A program made the translations under genes and the position numbers. From Perognathus longimembris pacificus (lineage: Eukaryota > Chordata > Mammalia > Rodentia > Heteromyidae), in NCBI RefSeq assembly GCF_023159225.1, contig NC_063161.1:118833958-118897957 (forward strand): 64,000 nucleotides of DNA. Reading direction: 5' to 3'. The first letter of the stretch is position 1. The number at the start of each line of letters is the position of its first letter. Shown here in pieces: positions 13,030-24,295 of the stretch. The notes beneath the pieces were generated by a model. That model was not told the origin of the DNA and ran no database searches. It saw nothing but the letters and a program-made list of their open reading frames with translations.

Positions 13030-13530
13030 AGCATGGACCAATAACTGTGGACAGGACAAGAGGTGGTCCAATTCTGGATCTATTTCTCTGAGTCTGAAAC
13101 ATTAGTAACTTAAAGATGTACCATGATCTTACGTGCTACAGGATGATTTAAAAAAAAAAAAGCTGCCATTGAAACAAAGAAACAATGGCACAATGGTTTC
13201 TGAATATTTAGGAAGTATGTCAGAGTTTATAAAAGCTCTGTTTTAGATTTAGACTTTTAATCATATGTTACTCCTGTACATATAAAATGTAAAATAAAAT
13301 TTAAATTGCAAATGAAATGAATTGATTAGTAGAGCTACAATAAAACCTTATCTCAAACTTCAACTCTTTTTAATCACTTTTGATCCTTTACATCATCAGG
13401 AATCCTAGTGATGGAAATTATGAGAAAAATCTGCAAAATAAATAAAATTCTTTGGTACTGATACCTACAAAAAGACTGAGGTGTGATTGGCATTTAATAA
13501 ACAGCATTTTAAGTGTTTAGAGTTTGGTGA

Positions 13531-13536
<6 letters not shown>

Positions 13537-13582
<46 letters not shown>
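13537..13582. repeat. CA microsatellite
   Basis: About 21 CA units, flanked by short TA stretches on both sides. Confidence 0.95.
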
Positions 13583-13587
<5 letters not shown>

Positions 13588-13783
13588 TATCACCATGGTC
13601 AAGATAATAAACATATCCATTACCTAAAAAGTTTCCTTCTGTCCCTTATAATCCTGCTTCTTCCTAAACCTTTCTCTGGGTAACTGCATGTCCTCCTGTC
13701 ACTACAGATTGCTTTTTTGGAATTTGATATATATGCTGCCATGTTTTCTCTCTGCACACTTTTGTTCTAAAGGATTAAGGTTT

Positions 13784-13826
13784 GGGCTGGGAATATGGCC
13801 TAGTGGCAAGAGTGCTTGCCTTATAT
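13784..13826 (+). repeat. 43-bp IDL SINE fragment with target-site duplication
   Basis: Begins gggctgggaatatggcctag and stops after 'agtgcttgccttatat'. It lacks the rest of the ID-like half, the Geo half and an A tail. It is flanked by identical 15-bp copies of aaaggattaaggttt at 13769-13783 and 13827-13841. Confidence 0.85.
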
Positions 13827-14189
13827 AAAGGATTAAGGTTTAATATTGTCACCTCTAGATCTGTGACCCATTTTCAGTTATTTTTAGCATAATGTATAAG
13901 GTTCATATCTAGTCTAAGTTTCCATGCTCTATTCTTCCAGCACTATTTGTTGAAAAGACAGATTTTTCTCCCCTAAGTTGTATTTAAGTCTTTATCAAAA
14001 TTCCATTGGCCACTTATTTGTCTATTTCCACTATGACTCTGTTATGCTATATATCTACTCCTTCATAAATACCCCCATTAGTTACTAAAACTTTAGCTAT
14101 TAGAACCAGCTAAGGTGATCCCTATATTTTTTTTTCTTTTCGAACTGATTTTGGCTGTTCTTTCCTAGTTCATTGACTGTGTTATATAT

Positions 14190-14460
14190 ATACACAGTGG
14201 AATTCTATGCTCCCATCAGAAAGAATGACATTGCCCCATTCATAAGGAAATAGGAAGACTTGGAAAAAATAATATTAAGTGAAGTGAGCCAAATCCAAAG
14301 AAACATTGATTCCATGGTTTCCCTCATTGGTAATAATTAGTGAATGTCTAGGACAGTCCTAGCAGAAGATCACAAAATTCAATAGCTATGCACATATGAT
14401 CATATAAGACGAAGCTAAGTGAAATGAACTCCAAGGAATGGAAACAAGAGGTTTTTTATT
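14190..14460 (+). repeat. L1 fragment, sense
   Basis: 'agtggaattctatgctcc', 'agaaagaatgacattgcccc', 'aagtgaagtgagccaaatcc' and 'aaatgaactccaaggaatgg' are the sense version of text seen reversed in the antisense L1 copies (for example 16245-16520). It covers the ORF2 end and adjoining 3' untranslated region. Confidence 0.8.
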
Positions 14461-14772
14461 TTTGTTATTATTTTTAATGTACTATGTGAGACTTTCATGT
14501 AAATTTTGCAGTTTTCCTGACCATACTGCAAAAACAAAATCTCACCAGAATTTTCACTAGAAATGTGTTAATTCTACAGATTAATTTGTCAGAAAGGGGA
14601 GTGTTACTAAGTTAAGTCATTCAACCTGTGAGGACTTTCATGAGTTTCCATTTGTTGAGGCTTTCTATGATTTATTTCATTAGCCCTTATTAATTCTCAG
14701 TATACAAATGAATACATTTTAGTGAGATTTAATCCTTTTGTATTTAATTTTCCAGCTATTGAAATTTTTGTT

Positions 14773-14965
14773 GTGGGATGGGAATGTGGATTTGTGGTAG
14801 AATGTTTGCCTAGCATGCATGAAGCCCTTTGTTTGATTCTTAAGTACCACATAAAGAGAAAAAGCCAGAAGTGGTACTGTGGCTCAAGTGGTAGAGTACT
14901 AGCCTTGAGCCAAAGAAGCTCAGGTCCTCCAGTCAAGCCCCAGGACTGGCACATAAAAAATTTGA
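14773..14965 (+). repeat. IDL-Geo SINE, older subtype
   Basis: ID-like half with 'tgcctagcatgcatgaagccc', linker 'agaaaaagccagaagtggt', then Geo 'ctgtggctcaagtggtagag' to 'caagccccaggactggc'. The 'tagcatgcatga' middle sets it apart from younger copies with 'tcggatacatga'. It has several mutations and a weak A tail. Confidence 0.85.
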
Positions 14966-15287
14966 AAAGTTTGTTGTACCTCTTATTTCCATTTTCCAAT
15001 TGTATACTCCTTTTTTATAGCAACAGGATTGGTTTTTGTGCATTGACTATGTGTTTTGCAAACTTGTATATTAATAGTCCTAAGATTTTTGTAGATTATT
15101 ATATTATCTATATAAACAATAATGTCATTTACAAATGTTTTTCAATTCCTATGCTCCTTATGATGCTGTAGGTTTTTGGTAAATTTTCTGTATTCGATTG
15201 TGGAAGTTCCCTTCTTTGACTGCCTTATTATTGTGAATGAAATTGGAAGCTTTTCAAAATCTTTCTGTTTCAGTTAATATGAGCAGC

Positions 15288-15291
<4 letters not shown>

Positions 15292-15376
<85 letters not shown>
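15292..15376. repeat. TC microsatellite, 85 bp, uninterrupted
   Basis: About 42 perfect TC units. Length and purity suggest high present-day mutability. Confidence 0.97.
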
Positions 15377-15380
<4 letters not shown>

Positions 15381-16389
15381 TTCTACTGTAGTGTACTATG
15401 TCAGTTGGTTTTCAGATAAGGAAGTTTTAGTCCTGAAGGAAAACCTACTAGTTCCTAGTGATAAAGTGGGACTTTGAGACAAACTCTACGTGGGTTTGCA
15501 TAACTTTTATGCAGACTGCTAACTAAGATTGTGTTGAACATTTTCGTAAGTATGATCATGAGACATACTGGTCTGTGGTATTCTTTCTTTGCAGTATGTT
15601 TAATTGGTTTTTCTATCAACATAATGTTGGCCTCCTGCAATAAGATGAAATGATCCTCTATCTGTTTTGTGGGAAAAAGTGTGTAGAATTGTTATTTCTT
15701 CATTAATTGCCTAATAGCAATCTTCAGTGAAGCCGTGTAGGCTTGACATTTTCCTTAGGACTTCCCTTTCTAGCCAAATGAAATAAAGTTAAAGTAATGA
15801 TTTTAGTGTCCACTCAGTACTTTGATTCATTAATTTCTTTTTTTTTTTGGTTTGTTTTTTTTAATTTATTTATTTTTGAAATTGTTATTATCAAACTGAT
15901 GTACAGAGAGGTTACAGTTTCATACATTAGGCATTGAATACATTTCTTGTAATGTTTGTTACCTCGTCGCTCATTCCTCCCTCCCTCCTCCCCCTTACCC
16001 TTTCCCCCCATGAGGTGTTCAGTTCACTTACACCAAACAGTTTTTCATGTATTGCTTTTGTAGTTGTTGGTTTTTTTTTTTTACCCTGTGTCGCTCAATT
16101 TTGGTATTCCCTTCCAATTTCCTAGTTCTAATACCAGTCTACACGGTTTCCAATATACTCAGATAAGATTACAGAGGTAGTGTAGATACAACCACAGGAA
16201 GGTGATACAAGAACATCATCAATAGTAGAAGCTACAGATACACATGGGACATTGAAAGTAATTACAAATGTGATATAAAAATCATTTCCATAACATGGAG
16301 TTCATTTCACTTAGCATCATCTTATGTGATAATAAGGGTACAGCTATTGGGCTCTTGTGATCCTCTGCTGTGACTTGCCTAAACCTGTG

Positions 16390-19300
16390 CTAATTATTAC
16401 CAGTAAGGGAGACCATAGAGTACATGTTTCTTTGGGTCTGGCTCACTTCACTTAGTATAATTTTTTCCAAGTCCTTCCATTTACTTACAAATGGGGTAAT
16501 GTCATTCTTTCTGATAGAGGCATAAAATTCCATTGTGTATATGTACCACATTTTCCTGATCCATTTATCTACTGAGGGGCATCTGGGTTGGTTCCATATT
16601 TTAGCTATGACAAATTGTGCTGCGATGAACATTGTTGTGCTGGTGGCTTTAGTGTGTTCTTGTTTGTGGTCTTTTGGGTAGATGCCCAAAAGTGGGGCTG
16701 CTGGGTCATAGGGGAGTTCTATATTTAGCCTTCTGATGAATCTCCATACTGCTTGCCAGAGTGGCTGAACCAGTTTACATTCCCACCAACAATGAAGTAG
16801 GATTACCTTTTGGCCACATCCACCTCCAACAATTGTTATTGTTAGTTTTCTTGATATATGACATTCTTACTGAGGTGAGATGGAATCTCAATGTTGTTTT
16901 GATTTGCATTTCTTTTATGGCCAGTGATGTAGAGCTCTTTTTCATATGTCTCTTGGCCATTCTCATTTCCTCACCAGCGAAGTCTCTTTGTAAGTCTTTA
17001 GCCCACTTGATGAGGGGGCTATTGGTTCTTTGCGGTTTTGTTTTGGAGGAAGGTAATATTTTAGTTCTGAATATATTTTAGATGTGGCCTTTGTCCATTG
17101 AATGGCCAGTAAAGATGTTCTCCCAGTCTATAGGCTTCTGTTTATCTTGCAAGCTATTTCCTTTGCCCTACAGAAACTCTGCAGTTTGATGCAGTCCCAT
17201 TTGTCCAACCTTTCTTTGATTTGCAGCCTTTCTGGATCTTTGTTAAGGAAGTTCCGTCCTGCGCCAAGGAGCCCAAGTGTTTCTCCGACTCCTTCCTTTA
17301 GTGTTTTCAGGGTGTCTGTTTTGATTTCAAGGTCTTTGATCCATTTGGAATTGATTTTGGTGCAGGGTGATATATAAGGATCTAGTTTTAGTTTGTTGCA
17401 TGTGTTGAACCAGCTTTGCCAGCACCATTTGTTAAAGGGGCTATCTTTCTTCTAGACTATTGTTTTAGCTCCTTTATCAAAGATTAAGTAGGCATAGTTC
17501 TGTGGGTTCATTTCTGGGTCTTCAATTCTGTTCCATTGGTCTTCAGGCCTGTTCCGGTGCCAAAACCAAGCTGTTTTTAATACTATAGCTTTATAATACA
17601 GCTTGAAGTTGGGTATTGTAATTCCTCAAGCACTGTTCTTTCTGCTTAGGATTGTTTTTCTATTCTAGGTCTTTTATTGTTCCATATGAATTTCTGGATT
17701 GCTTCCTCTATTTCATTTAAAAAATGGTGTTGGGATATTAATGGGTATTGCACTGAATTTTTATATAGCCTTTGGCAATATTGCCATTTTGATTATATTA
17801 ATCCTCCCAACCCAGGAGCATGGGAGGTTTTTCCATTTCCTTAATTCTGACTTAATTTCGTTTTTCAAGCTTTTAAAGTTCTCATCAAAGAGGTCTTTCA
17901 CTTCTTTGGTTAAGGTTATTGGTAGGTATTTTATTTTTTGCGGGGCTATTGCAAAAGGAGTTGCTTTCCTGATTTCAGCCTGGGTCTTCGGGTCATTAGC
18001 ATAAAGAAAGGCCTTGATTTTTGAGGGTTTATTTTATATCCTGCAACTTTGCCAAAGTTTTGGATCAGCTCTAGTAGCTTTGGGGTAGAGTCTATGGGGT
18101 TCTTCAGGTATAGGATCATGTCATCTGCAAAGAGAAAAAGTTTAACTTCATCTTTTCCTATTTGGATCCCCTTTATATTTTCTTCTTGCCTAATTGCTCT
18201 GGCTAGGAATTCTAGTACTATGTTGAGAAGGGGAGAGAGTGGACTTCCCTGTCTTGTTCCTGATTTTAAATGGAATGGCTTTAGTTTTTCACCATTTAGA
18301 GTTATGCTTGCTGTTGGTTTGTCATAAACTGCCTTGATTATATTCAGGAATGTTCCTTGGAATCCCAGTTTTTCCAGGGCTTTTAGCATAAATGGGTGCT
18401 GGATTTTATTGAACGCTTTTTTCGCATCCAGAGATAAAACCATGTGGTTCTTTACCTTGCTCCGGTTGATGTGGTGGATTACATTAATTGACTTGCGTAT
18501 ATTAAACCAACTTTGCATCCCTGGGATGAATCCAGTTTGATCGTGGTGTATGCTGTTGAAGTCGATTGGCCAGAATTTTATTGAGAATTTTTGCATTTAT
18601 GTTCATCAGGGAAATCGTTCTATAGTCCTCTTTCCGTGATGAGTCCCTACCTGGTTTTGGGATGAGGGTTATACTGGCTTCATAGAATGTGTCTGGTAGT
18701 GAACGTTCTCTTTCAATTTCATTGAAGAGTTTGAGAAATATTGGTGTGAGTTCTATTTTGAAGGCCTTGTAGAATTCTGCAGTGAATCCGTCGGGACCTG
18801 GGCTTTTCTTGGATGGGAAATCATTTATTGCCGTTACTAGTTCATTACTGGATATGGGTCTGTTTAGAAGGTTTAAATCTTCATGGTTGAGTTTGGGGAT
18901 ATTAATTTTTTTCCTGGAAATCATCCATTTCTTCCAAGTTCTCGAATTTGTTGGCATAAAGGTTTGCATAATAGTCCCTTATTATTTCTGAATTTCGGTT
19001 ATTTCTGTGGTGATGTTACCTGTTTCATCTCTTATCTTGTTTATTTGAGTGTGCTGCCTTCATTTTTTGGTCAGGTTTGCCAGGGGTCTGTCTATCTTCT
19101 TGATTTTTTTGAAAGAACCAACTCTTTGTTTTGTTGATTCTTTTGATGGTTTTTTTGTCTCTAATTGACTTAATTCTGATTTGATTTTAATTATTTGCTT
19201 CCATCTATTGACTTAAGATTTGGCTTGTTGTTCTCTTTCAAGGAACTTAAAGTGCTTCCTTAAATTATTGAGTTGCTGTTTCTCCAGTTTGTTGGTGTAT

Positions 19301-20420
19301 GCACTCAGAGATATAAATTTTCCTCTACTGCCTTTGCTGTGTCCCAAAGGAGCTGGTACTTTGTGTACTCAACTTGGTTGAATTCCATAAACATTTGAAT
19401 TTCCGTTTTAATTTCTTCAATGACCCACTGATGGTTCAGCAGTGTGTTGTTTAGCCTCCATGAATTGTAGGATTTTCTGTGGTGGCTGTTTGAGTTTAGC
19501 TCTAATTTTATTCCATTGTGGTCTGAGAGAATGCAGGGAATGGTTTTTTTTTTTTTTTTTTTGGCCAGTCATGGGCCTTGGACTCAGAGCCTGAGCACTG
19601 TCCCCGGCTTCTTCCCGCTCAAGGCTAGCACTCTGCCACTTGAGCCACAGCGCCGCTTCTGGCCGTTTTCTGTATATGTGGTGCTGGGGAATCGAACCTA
19701 GGGCCTCGTGTATATGAGGCAGGCACTCTTGCCACTAGGCTATATCCCCAGCCCAAGGGAATGGTTTTGATACTTCTGAATTTGTACAGATTTTCTTTGT
19801 GCCTTAAGATGTGATCTATTTTGTAGAATGTTCAATGTGCTGCGAAGAAGAATGTGTATTCTGTTGTTGCTGGGTGGAATATTCTGTAGATGTCGGTTAA
19901 GTCTAGTTGGTCTATGCAATTATTTAGTTCTGTGATTTCTTTGTTCAGTTTTTGGCATGTTGATCTGTCCAGACGTGATAGTGGAGTGTTAAAGTCCCCA
20001 ACTATCAATGTGTTTGGGTCTATGAGTGTTTTTAGAGTCAGTAGTGTTTGTTTGTTGGGTGCTCCTGTATTTGGTGTGTAGATATTTAGAATGGTTATAT
20101 CTTACTGTAGGAGAGATCCCTTTACTAGTATGTAGTAACCTTCTTTGTTTCTTCTTACCTTTTTTAATTTGAAGTCAATTTTGTCTGATACTAGGATTGC
20201 AACTCCAGCCTGCTTATGGGGGCCATTTGCTTGATAGATTTGATTCCAGCCTTTTACTTTTAGAAAATGTTTACTTTTGCTGGATAGATGTGTCTCTTGG
20301 AGGCAGCAGAAAGATGGATCTTGATTTTTGATCCAACTTATGAGCCTATGTCATTTGATTGGAGAATTAAGTCCATTAATGTTGAGAGTTAGGATTGAGA
20401 GCTGATCATTTGTTCCTTTC
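16390..20420 (-). pseudogene. L1 ORF2 remnant (endonuclease and reverse transcriptase)
   Basis: ORF2 of L1 makes the endonuclease and reverse transcriptase that drive target-primed integration. Here it is broken into frames. Minus-strand 18969-18502 has [15 protein letters not shown] and [10 protein letters not shown]. Minus-strand 18596-17946 has [24 protein letters not shown] and the catalytic FADDMILYL (FADD at 18131-18120). Minus-strand 16689-16390 has the carboxy-terminal MGIYPKDHKQEH. An endonuclease SDH motif reads near 19526-19518. At least one frameshift separates the two reverse-transcriptase frames, whose ends overlap. An IDL-Geo SINE interrupts it at 19544-19755. The amino-terminal boundary is approximate. 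Confidence 0.85.
19544..19755 (-). repeat. IDL-Geo SINE inside L1 ORF2
   Basis: Young-looking reversed copy: T run at 19544-19561, then 'ggccagtcatgggccttgga', Geo and IDL halves, ending 'atatccccagccc'. The duplication agggaatgg lies at 19535-19543 and 19756-19764. It must be younger than the L1 it splits. Confidence 0.95.
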
Positions 20421-20763
20421 ATTATCACTATCTTGTTAAAAGCTGTGTCTTCCCATTTCTTGATCTGATGTTTACTATTTAGAGTTCATTTCTCTGTCTG
20501 TATTGGGATCTTGATTATTTTCCCTGTATAGTACATCTTTGAGGATTTTCTGTAAAGCTGGTTTGGTGGAGATATATTGATTCAGTTTTTCCTTACTGTG
20601 GAAGACTTTTATTTGACCTTTGGCTATGAATGAGATTTTGGCTGGGTACAGTATTCTTGGTTGGTAGTTATTTTTACTTAGTGTTTGGTATACTTCATTC
20701 CAGGCTCTCCTTGCTTTCTTGGTCTCTGCTGAGAAGTCTGGGGTAATTCTGATTGTTTTTCCT

Positions 20764-21575
20764 TTATATGATTGTTTTCTTCTCCCTAACAGCTTTAAGG
20801 ATTCTTTCCTTGTACTCTGCTGATCCTGTTTTGATCACAATGTGTCGGTGGGATATCCTATTCTGGTCTGGTCGGTTTGAGGTTCTAAATGCTTCTTGTA
20901 TCTGTATAGGCCTATCCTTCTCGATATTTGAGAAGTTCTCTGCTAATATTCTGTTAAATAGGTTGCCTATCCCATTAACTTCTTTCTCCAAGTTTTCCTC
21001 AATACCTATCATCCTTAAATTGGGCTTCCTGATTGTGTCTTGAATCTCCTGGAGCGATCTGTTTTGTTGATTGGACTGGATTTGTATTGATTTTTGATCT
21101 TTCTCCATAGATTCTAGGGACTCTTCAGCTCCTGAGATTGGATCCTCTGCTTCAGTTAGTCGGGACTGTAGGCTAGCTACTTGATTTCGAATCTCTTTTC
21201 CTTCTGACTGGTCTTTCCTGATGATTTCCATGTCATCTCTTAGGTCTTGCATGGACTTCTTTACTTTATTAATTTGGTTTTGAGTGCTGTCTCTCAAATC
21301 TTTTACCTGGGTAGCTATCTTTAAATTTGACTCTTGAATTTCATTTATCTTTCTATTTGTTGAGGCCATGAAATCATCTATTACTTTATGGAAGGATTGC
21401 TGTATTGATTCAAACTTTTCATTTAACATCTTTATCAGTAGACTTTGTAGAGCATTTTGAGGGTTCTCTTCTATGTCTTTGATTGACTGCTCTGTTTCCT
21501 GCTTGTTTGAGTGGGAGAAAAGACTCCATTGTTTGCCATCTTTCTCATGTTTCTTCTGCGCATTTGGATTGGGAA
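20764..21575 (-). pseudogene. L1 ORF1 remnant (RNA-binding chaperone)
   Basis: ORF1p is the trimeric RNA-binding partner of ORF2p. The minus-strand frame 21429-20764 stays open for 221 codons. It has a heptad-rich coiled coil (for example TQVKDLRDSTQNQINKV), then the RNA-recognition part with LRMIGIEENLE and FRTSNRPDQNRISHRHIVIK. The same frame continues upstream of the ATG at 21429 to about 21575 (QKKHEKDGKQWSLFSHSNK), so the annotated ATG is internal. Upstream of that a stop appears and the sequence no longer resembles ORF1. About the last third of the carboxy-terminal domain is missing or shifted near 20760. Confidence 0.8.
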
Positions 21576-22064
21576 TGCCAATCTAAAAGCACCTGTGAAC
21601 ACCGTTTAATACCCAAAGCAGCCCTTACCAAGCACTGTTGTGTAAATCTTATAAGCTCACAATTATATACAGATACCTTGTATAACTGTCTATAAAATTA
21701 GATTTGGTGTTCCTAAAGAATACAATTTCAATATAACAACTGATCCTGGGCCCTGTATTCAGTAGTTATTCATTTACTTTTACAACACTATGAGCAATTC
21801 TTGTTCTTATATTAAGTTATTTTAGGACTGGCTTTCTCTATGAACCCCTTTGATTCACTCGGATTAAGCAGGGATACACTCTATCCAATAACCAGGAGTC
21901 AGAACCTGGAGGTCCTGACAGTAAGTCAGGAGGGAAAGTTAGAGGTAGTAAAGAGAGTAGAGTAAAATGTTTTGGGGGGGTGGTGATTTTGGTTTAGTTT
22001 CAGTGATGTGGAAATGTGGAGAAGAAAAGAATCAGTAGAAAGAACAAAGTTAAAATGATAGACA

Positions 22065-22267
22065 GGGGCTGGGGATATAGCCTAGTGGCAAGAGTGCCTG
22101 CCTCGGATACACGAGGCCCTAGGTTCGATTCCCCAGCACCACATATACAGAAAACGGTCAGAAGCGGCGCTGTGGCTCAAGTGGCAGAGTGCTAGCCTTG
22201 AGCGGGAAGAAGCCAGGGACAGTGCTCAGGCCCTGAGTCCAAGGCCCAGGACTGGCCAAAAAAAAAA
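22065..22267 (+). repeat. IDL-Geo SINE, young
   Basis: ggggctggggatatagcc start, 'tcggatacacgaggcc', Geo with CpG-rich 'gaagcggcgctgtggctc' and 'gagcgggaagaagccaggg', then an A14-type tail. The target duplication aaaatgatagaca lies at 22052-22064 and 22268-22280. Many intact CpGs indicate recent insertion. Confidence 0.97.
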
Positions 22268-22566
22268 AAAATGATAGACAATGGAGAGTTAGCAGAAAAG
22301 AGTGGAGGCATTATTCATAGGAAAGAAATTTTTAAAGAAAGAGAACATGAAGAGAGAAATAAAGAAAAAATACTGGAAGACAGATGCACAAAACAGAAAA
22401 ATTATTTAGAAAATAATAAAATAAAATAAAAAGGAAAAAGAAAACAGAAAAACAAACAACCAAAAAAAAAAAACTTGATAAAACAAACAGGTAAAAATGG
22501 AAAACAAAAAAACCAATGATGTTTCAGAAGTGAAAAATTTTTTTTAAAAATTTTAAAAACAAGTTT

Positions 22567-22766
22567 AGGGTTGGGGATCTGGCCTAGTGGCAAGAGTGCT
22601 TGCCTCCTATACATGAAGCCCAAGGTTTGATTCCCCAGCACCACGTATACAGAAAACAGCCAGAAGTGGCGCTGTGGCTCAAGTGCAGAGTGCTAGCCTT
22701 GAGCAAAAAGAAGCCAGGGACAGTGCTCAGGGCCTGAGTCCAAGGCCCAGGACTGGTTTAAAAAAA
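22567..22766 (+). repeat. IDL-Geo SINE
   Basis: 'gttggggatctggcctagtg' start, both halves complete apart from a one-base loss in 'caagtgcagagtg', tail 'ttaaaaaaaatg'. More diverged than the copy at 22065. Confidence 0.93.
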
Positions 22767-22789
22767 ATGTTTAAAAAATGTTTGAAAAG

Positions 22790-23959
22790 AAAAAAAAATG
22801 GAGTCCTCCTTGTTTGGGTGGTCTTTCCCCAGTTTCTGGTTTCCTTGCGATGGTCTGCAGTCTATTTTCCTGATTGGCTGGTTTGACTTGCTTTCAGTTT
22901 GCAGGGGGTGGATCTGTTCTGACCCTTCTCCCCTGTTGGTGCAATCCTGGGTCTCTGTGGTTCACACAGCTTGCAGGTAGGCCTTGGGCATCCTCTGTAG
23001 ATGGGGATGTGAGCAGTCTCGGGAACCGTGGCTCCTCTGTCTGCTGTGGGGCTGCTGCCTTTAACACCTAGCTTTGAATAGGCAGGGCAGGGCGCCTCTG
23101 GCCTGGTTTACCCTGCTGAGAGTTGCTTGCCTGAGGAAGGTACCTCCCTCCTGGGCAGGGCGGCTGCCTGGCAGAGCTGGCTATGGAATTCAGCTCCGTT
23201 TCCGGCTGGGAATTGGGCTTCCTCTGTGACGGGACCATTTAACTGTCTCAGGAACTGTTTGTTCCCCTGTCTGGTGTTTCCGTGCCACCAATAGCTGCTC
23301 GCCGCTTTTGCTTTAAATTTAGAAATTACGGCAGGCAGGGCGGGGCACCTCTGGCTAAGCCCCGGCCCAGGACAAGCCTCCCTCCTGTGCAGGGGACGTT
23401 CTCCTGGGCAGAGCTGGCTCTCACTGGTCGGTCCCTCTTGACCTTTTCAAAGATGGCTCCTTTGTCCACGCTTTCCCCAGGCCCGCTTTAGTTCCAGTCT
23501 GGTCTGACCCTATGCTAGTGTCAAAGATGGCGCTTTGCTCTGGCGGTGGGGGAAGGGCTGCCTTCCAGAAGCTGCTCTGTGGGTGTGAGTGAGAATATCT
23601 TGCATGGGGTACTCACGCTTTCTGTGCGATTTCAGGTCGTCCATGCTCAGCTGACGTCTGGAGTATTTCTCCCTGGTCTACGCTGTGTGCTTTAGCCGGG
23701 AGGGGTGCAGGTCACTGTGCCAGGCACTGTGCCAGTGCCGGCACTGTTGTCGCGGTGGGATGCCGCCTGGAGCTCAAATCTGTGTTTTCAGCTGAGCAAA
23801 GTTGATTTTTCCTTCCTGGCCAGAATCCCTGTACTGTTACAACTTACTCTGGCTGTCTTTCTAGGAGTAAAAGTTTCTATGAGGTGAGAAAAATGTGATG
23901 TCAGAGAGAGCTCAGCTAGGGCTCTGCTGCTCCTCCGGTCTTCCCGGAAGTTGTGGGAC
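22790..23959 (-). promoter_or_regulatory. L1 5' region with internal promoter character
   Basis: GC-rich and CpG-containing in an AT-rich surrounding. It lies at the 5' end of the antisense L1, where L1s carry their internal pol II promoter. Two diverged units about 230-255 bp apart are visible (paired landmarks 23014/23243, 23092/23345, 23171/23408). A shorter repeat of 'tcaaagatggc' occurs at 23446 and 23521. Promoter activity is inferred from position and composition only. Confidence 0.6.
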
Positions 23960-24295
23960 TGATTCATTGATTTCTTACTTCAGCGTTGTTTTTGTTTTTT
24001 CTTTCATTTTTGCCTGTATGTTCTTCGTTTCAAATTTACTTTTTTGGGTACCAGATATGTTTTTATTCCTAGAAATATTTTTGAGCTTTGTTCTCAGAAC
24101 AGTTGCGTTACTTGAATTCAGTTTGATCCTTTTGGATCTTAAAATTTGGCAGGTAGGACAAAAGCCATGTTTGGCATAGAGTTAATTCTTCCCTTCTACT
24201 GAATACTCCTTGTTCCATGAATTGTGAAGTTTTCAATTTTGGTTTGTGGGATAACACTCTTTTCTCAATTCTGCATAAGCCCAATGTATTCTTTT

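Larger units (their letters stand above)
13590..15800 (-). repeat. Ancient L1 ORF2 region, antisense, interrupted
   Basis: On the plus strand the text follows the reversed ORF2 of old mammalian L1s: 'ctagatctgtgacccatttt', 'cagcactatttgttgaaaag', 'tttgtctatttccactatga', and later 'atactggtctgtggtattc' and 'tggcctcctgcaataagatg'. Inserts break it: an IDL fragment (13784), a sense L1 piece (about 14190), an IDL-Geo (14773) and a TC microsatellite (15292). The large L1 starts just after it at 15840. Many stops; non-functional. Confidence 0.75.
21580..22789. other. Unexplained segment between L1 ORF1 and L1 5' region
   Basis: About 0.8 kb of unassigned sequence remains after removing two nested IDL-Geo SINEs (22065 and 22567). 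The part 22280-22560 is strikingly A-rich on the plus strand. It shows neither ORF1 frame nor the GC-rich character of the L1 5' region. It may be a nested insertion or a lineage-specific part of the L1 leader. Confidence 0.5.
15840..23959 (-). mobile_element. Nearly full-length L1 retrotransposon, antisense, with nested SINEs
   Basis: Read on the minus strand the order is a GC-rich 5' region (23959-22790), an unexplained segment, ORF1, ORF2, a pyrimidine-rich (plus-strand view) 3' untranslated region and an A tail at 15840. Flanking copies tgattcattaatttctt (15823-15839) and tgattcattgatttctt (23960-23976) differ at one base and fix both ends, giving 8.1 kb including about 0.6 kb of nested SINEs. 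Frameshifts and stops in ORF2 and three SINE insertions make it inactive. One-base divergence between the duplications suggests moderate age. Confidence 0.9.

Noticed and set aside
12890..13102. Minus-strand open frame with a long polyhistidine run
   Set aside because: It is a GAT microsatellite read on the other strand. There is no conserved text around it and no splice or promoter context.
17946..18969. Long minus-strand frames that look like host genes
   Set aside because: They are L1 ORF2 reverse-transcriptase fragments (FADD, SPGPDGF) in a frameshifted element, not host genes.
20764..21429. 221-codon minus-strand frame as a coiled-coil host protein
   Set aside because: The coiled coil followed by the RNA-binding segment is the L1 ORF1 pattern, it sits next to ORF2 and the frame lacks its natural start.
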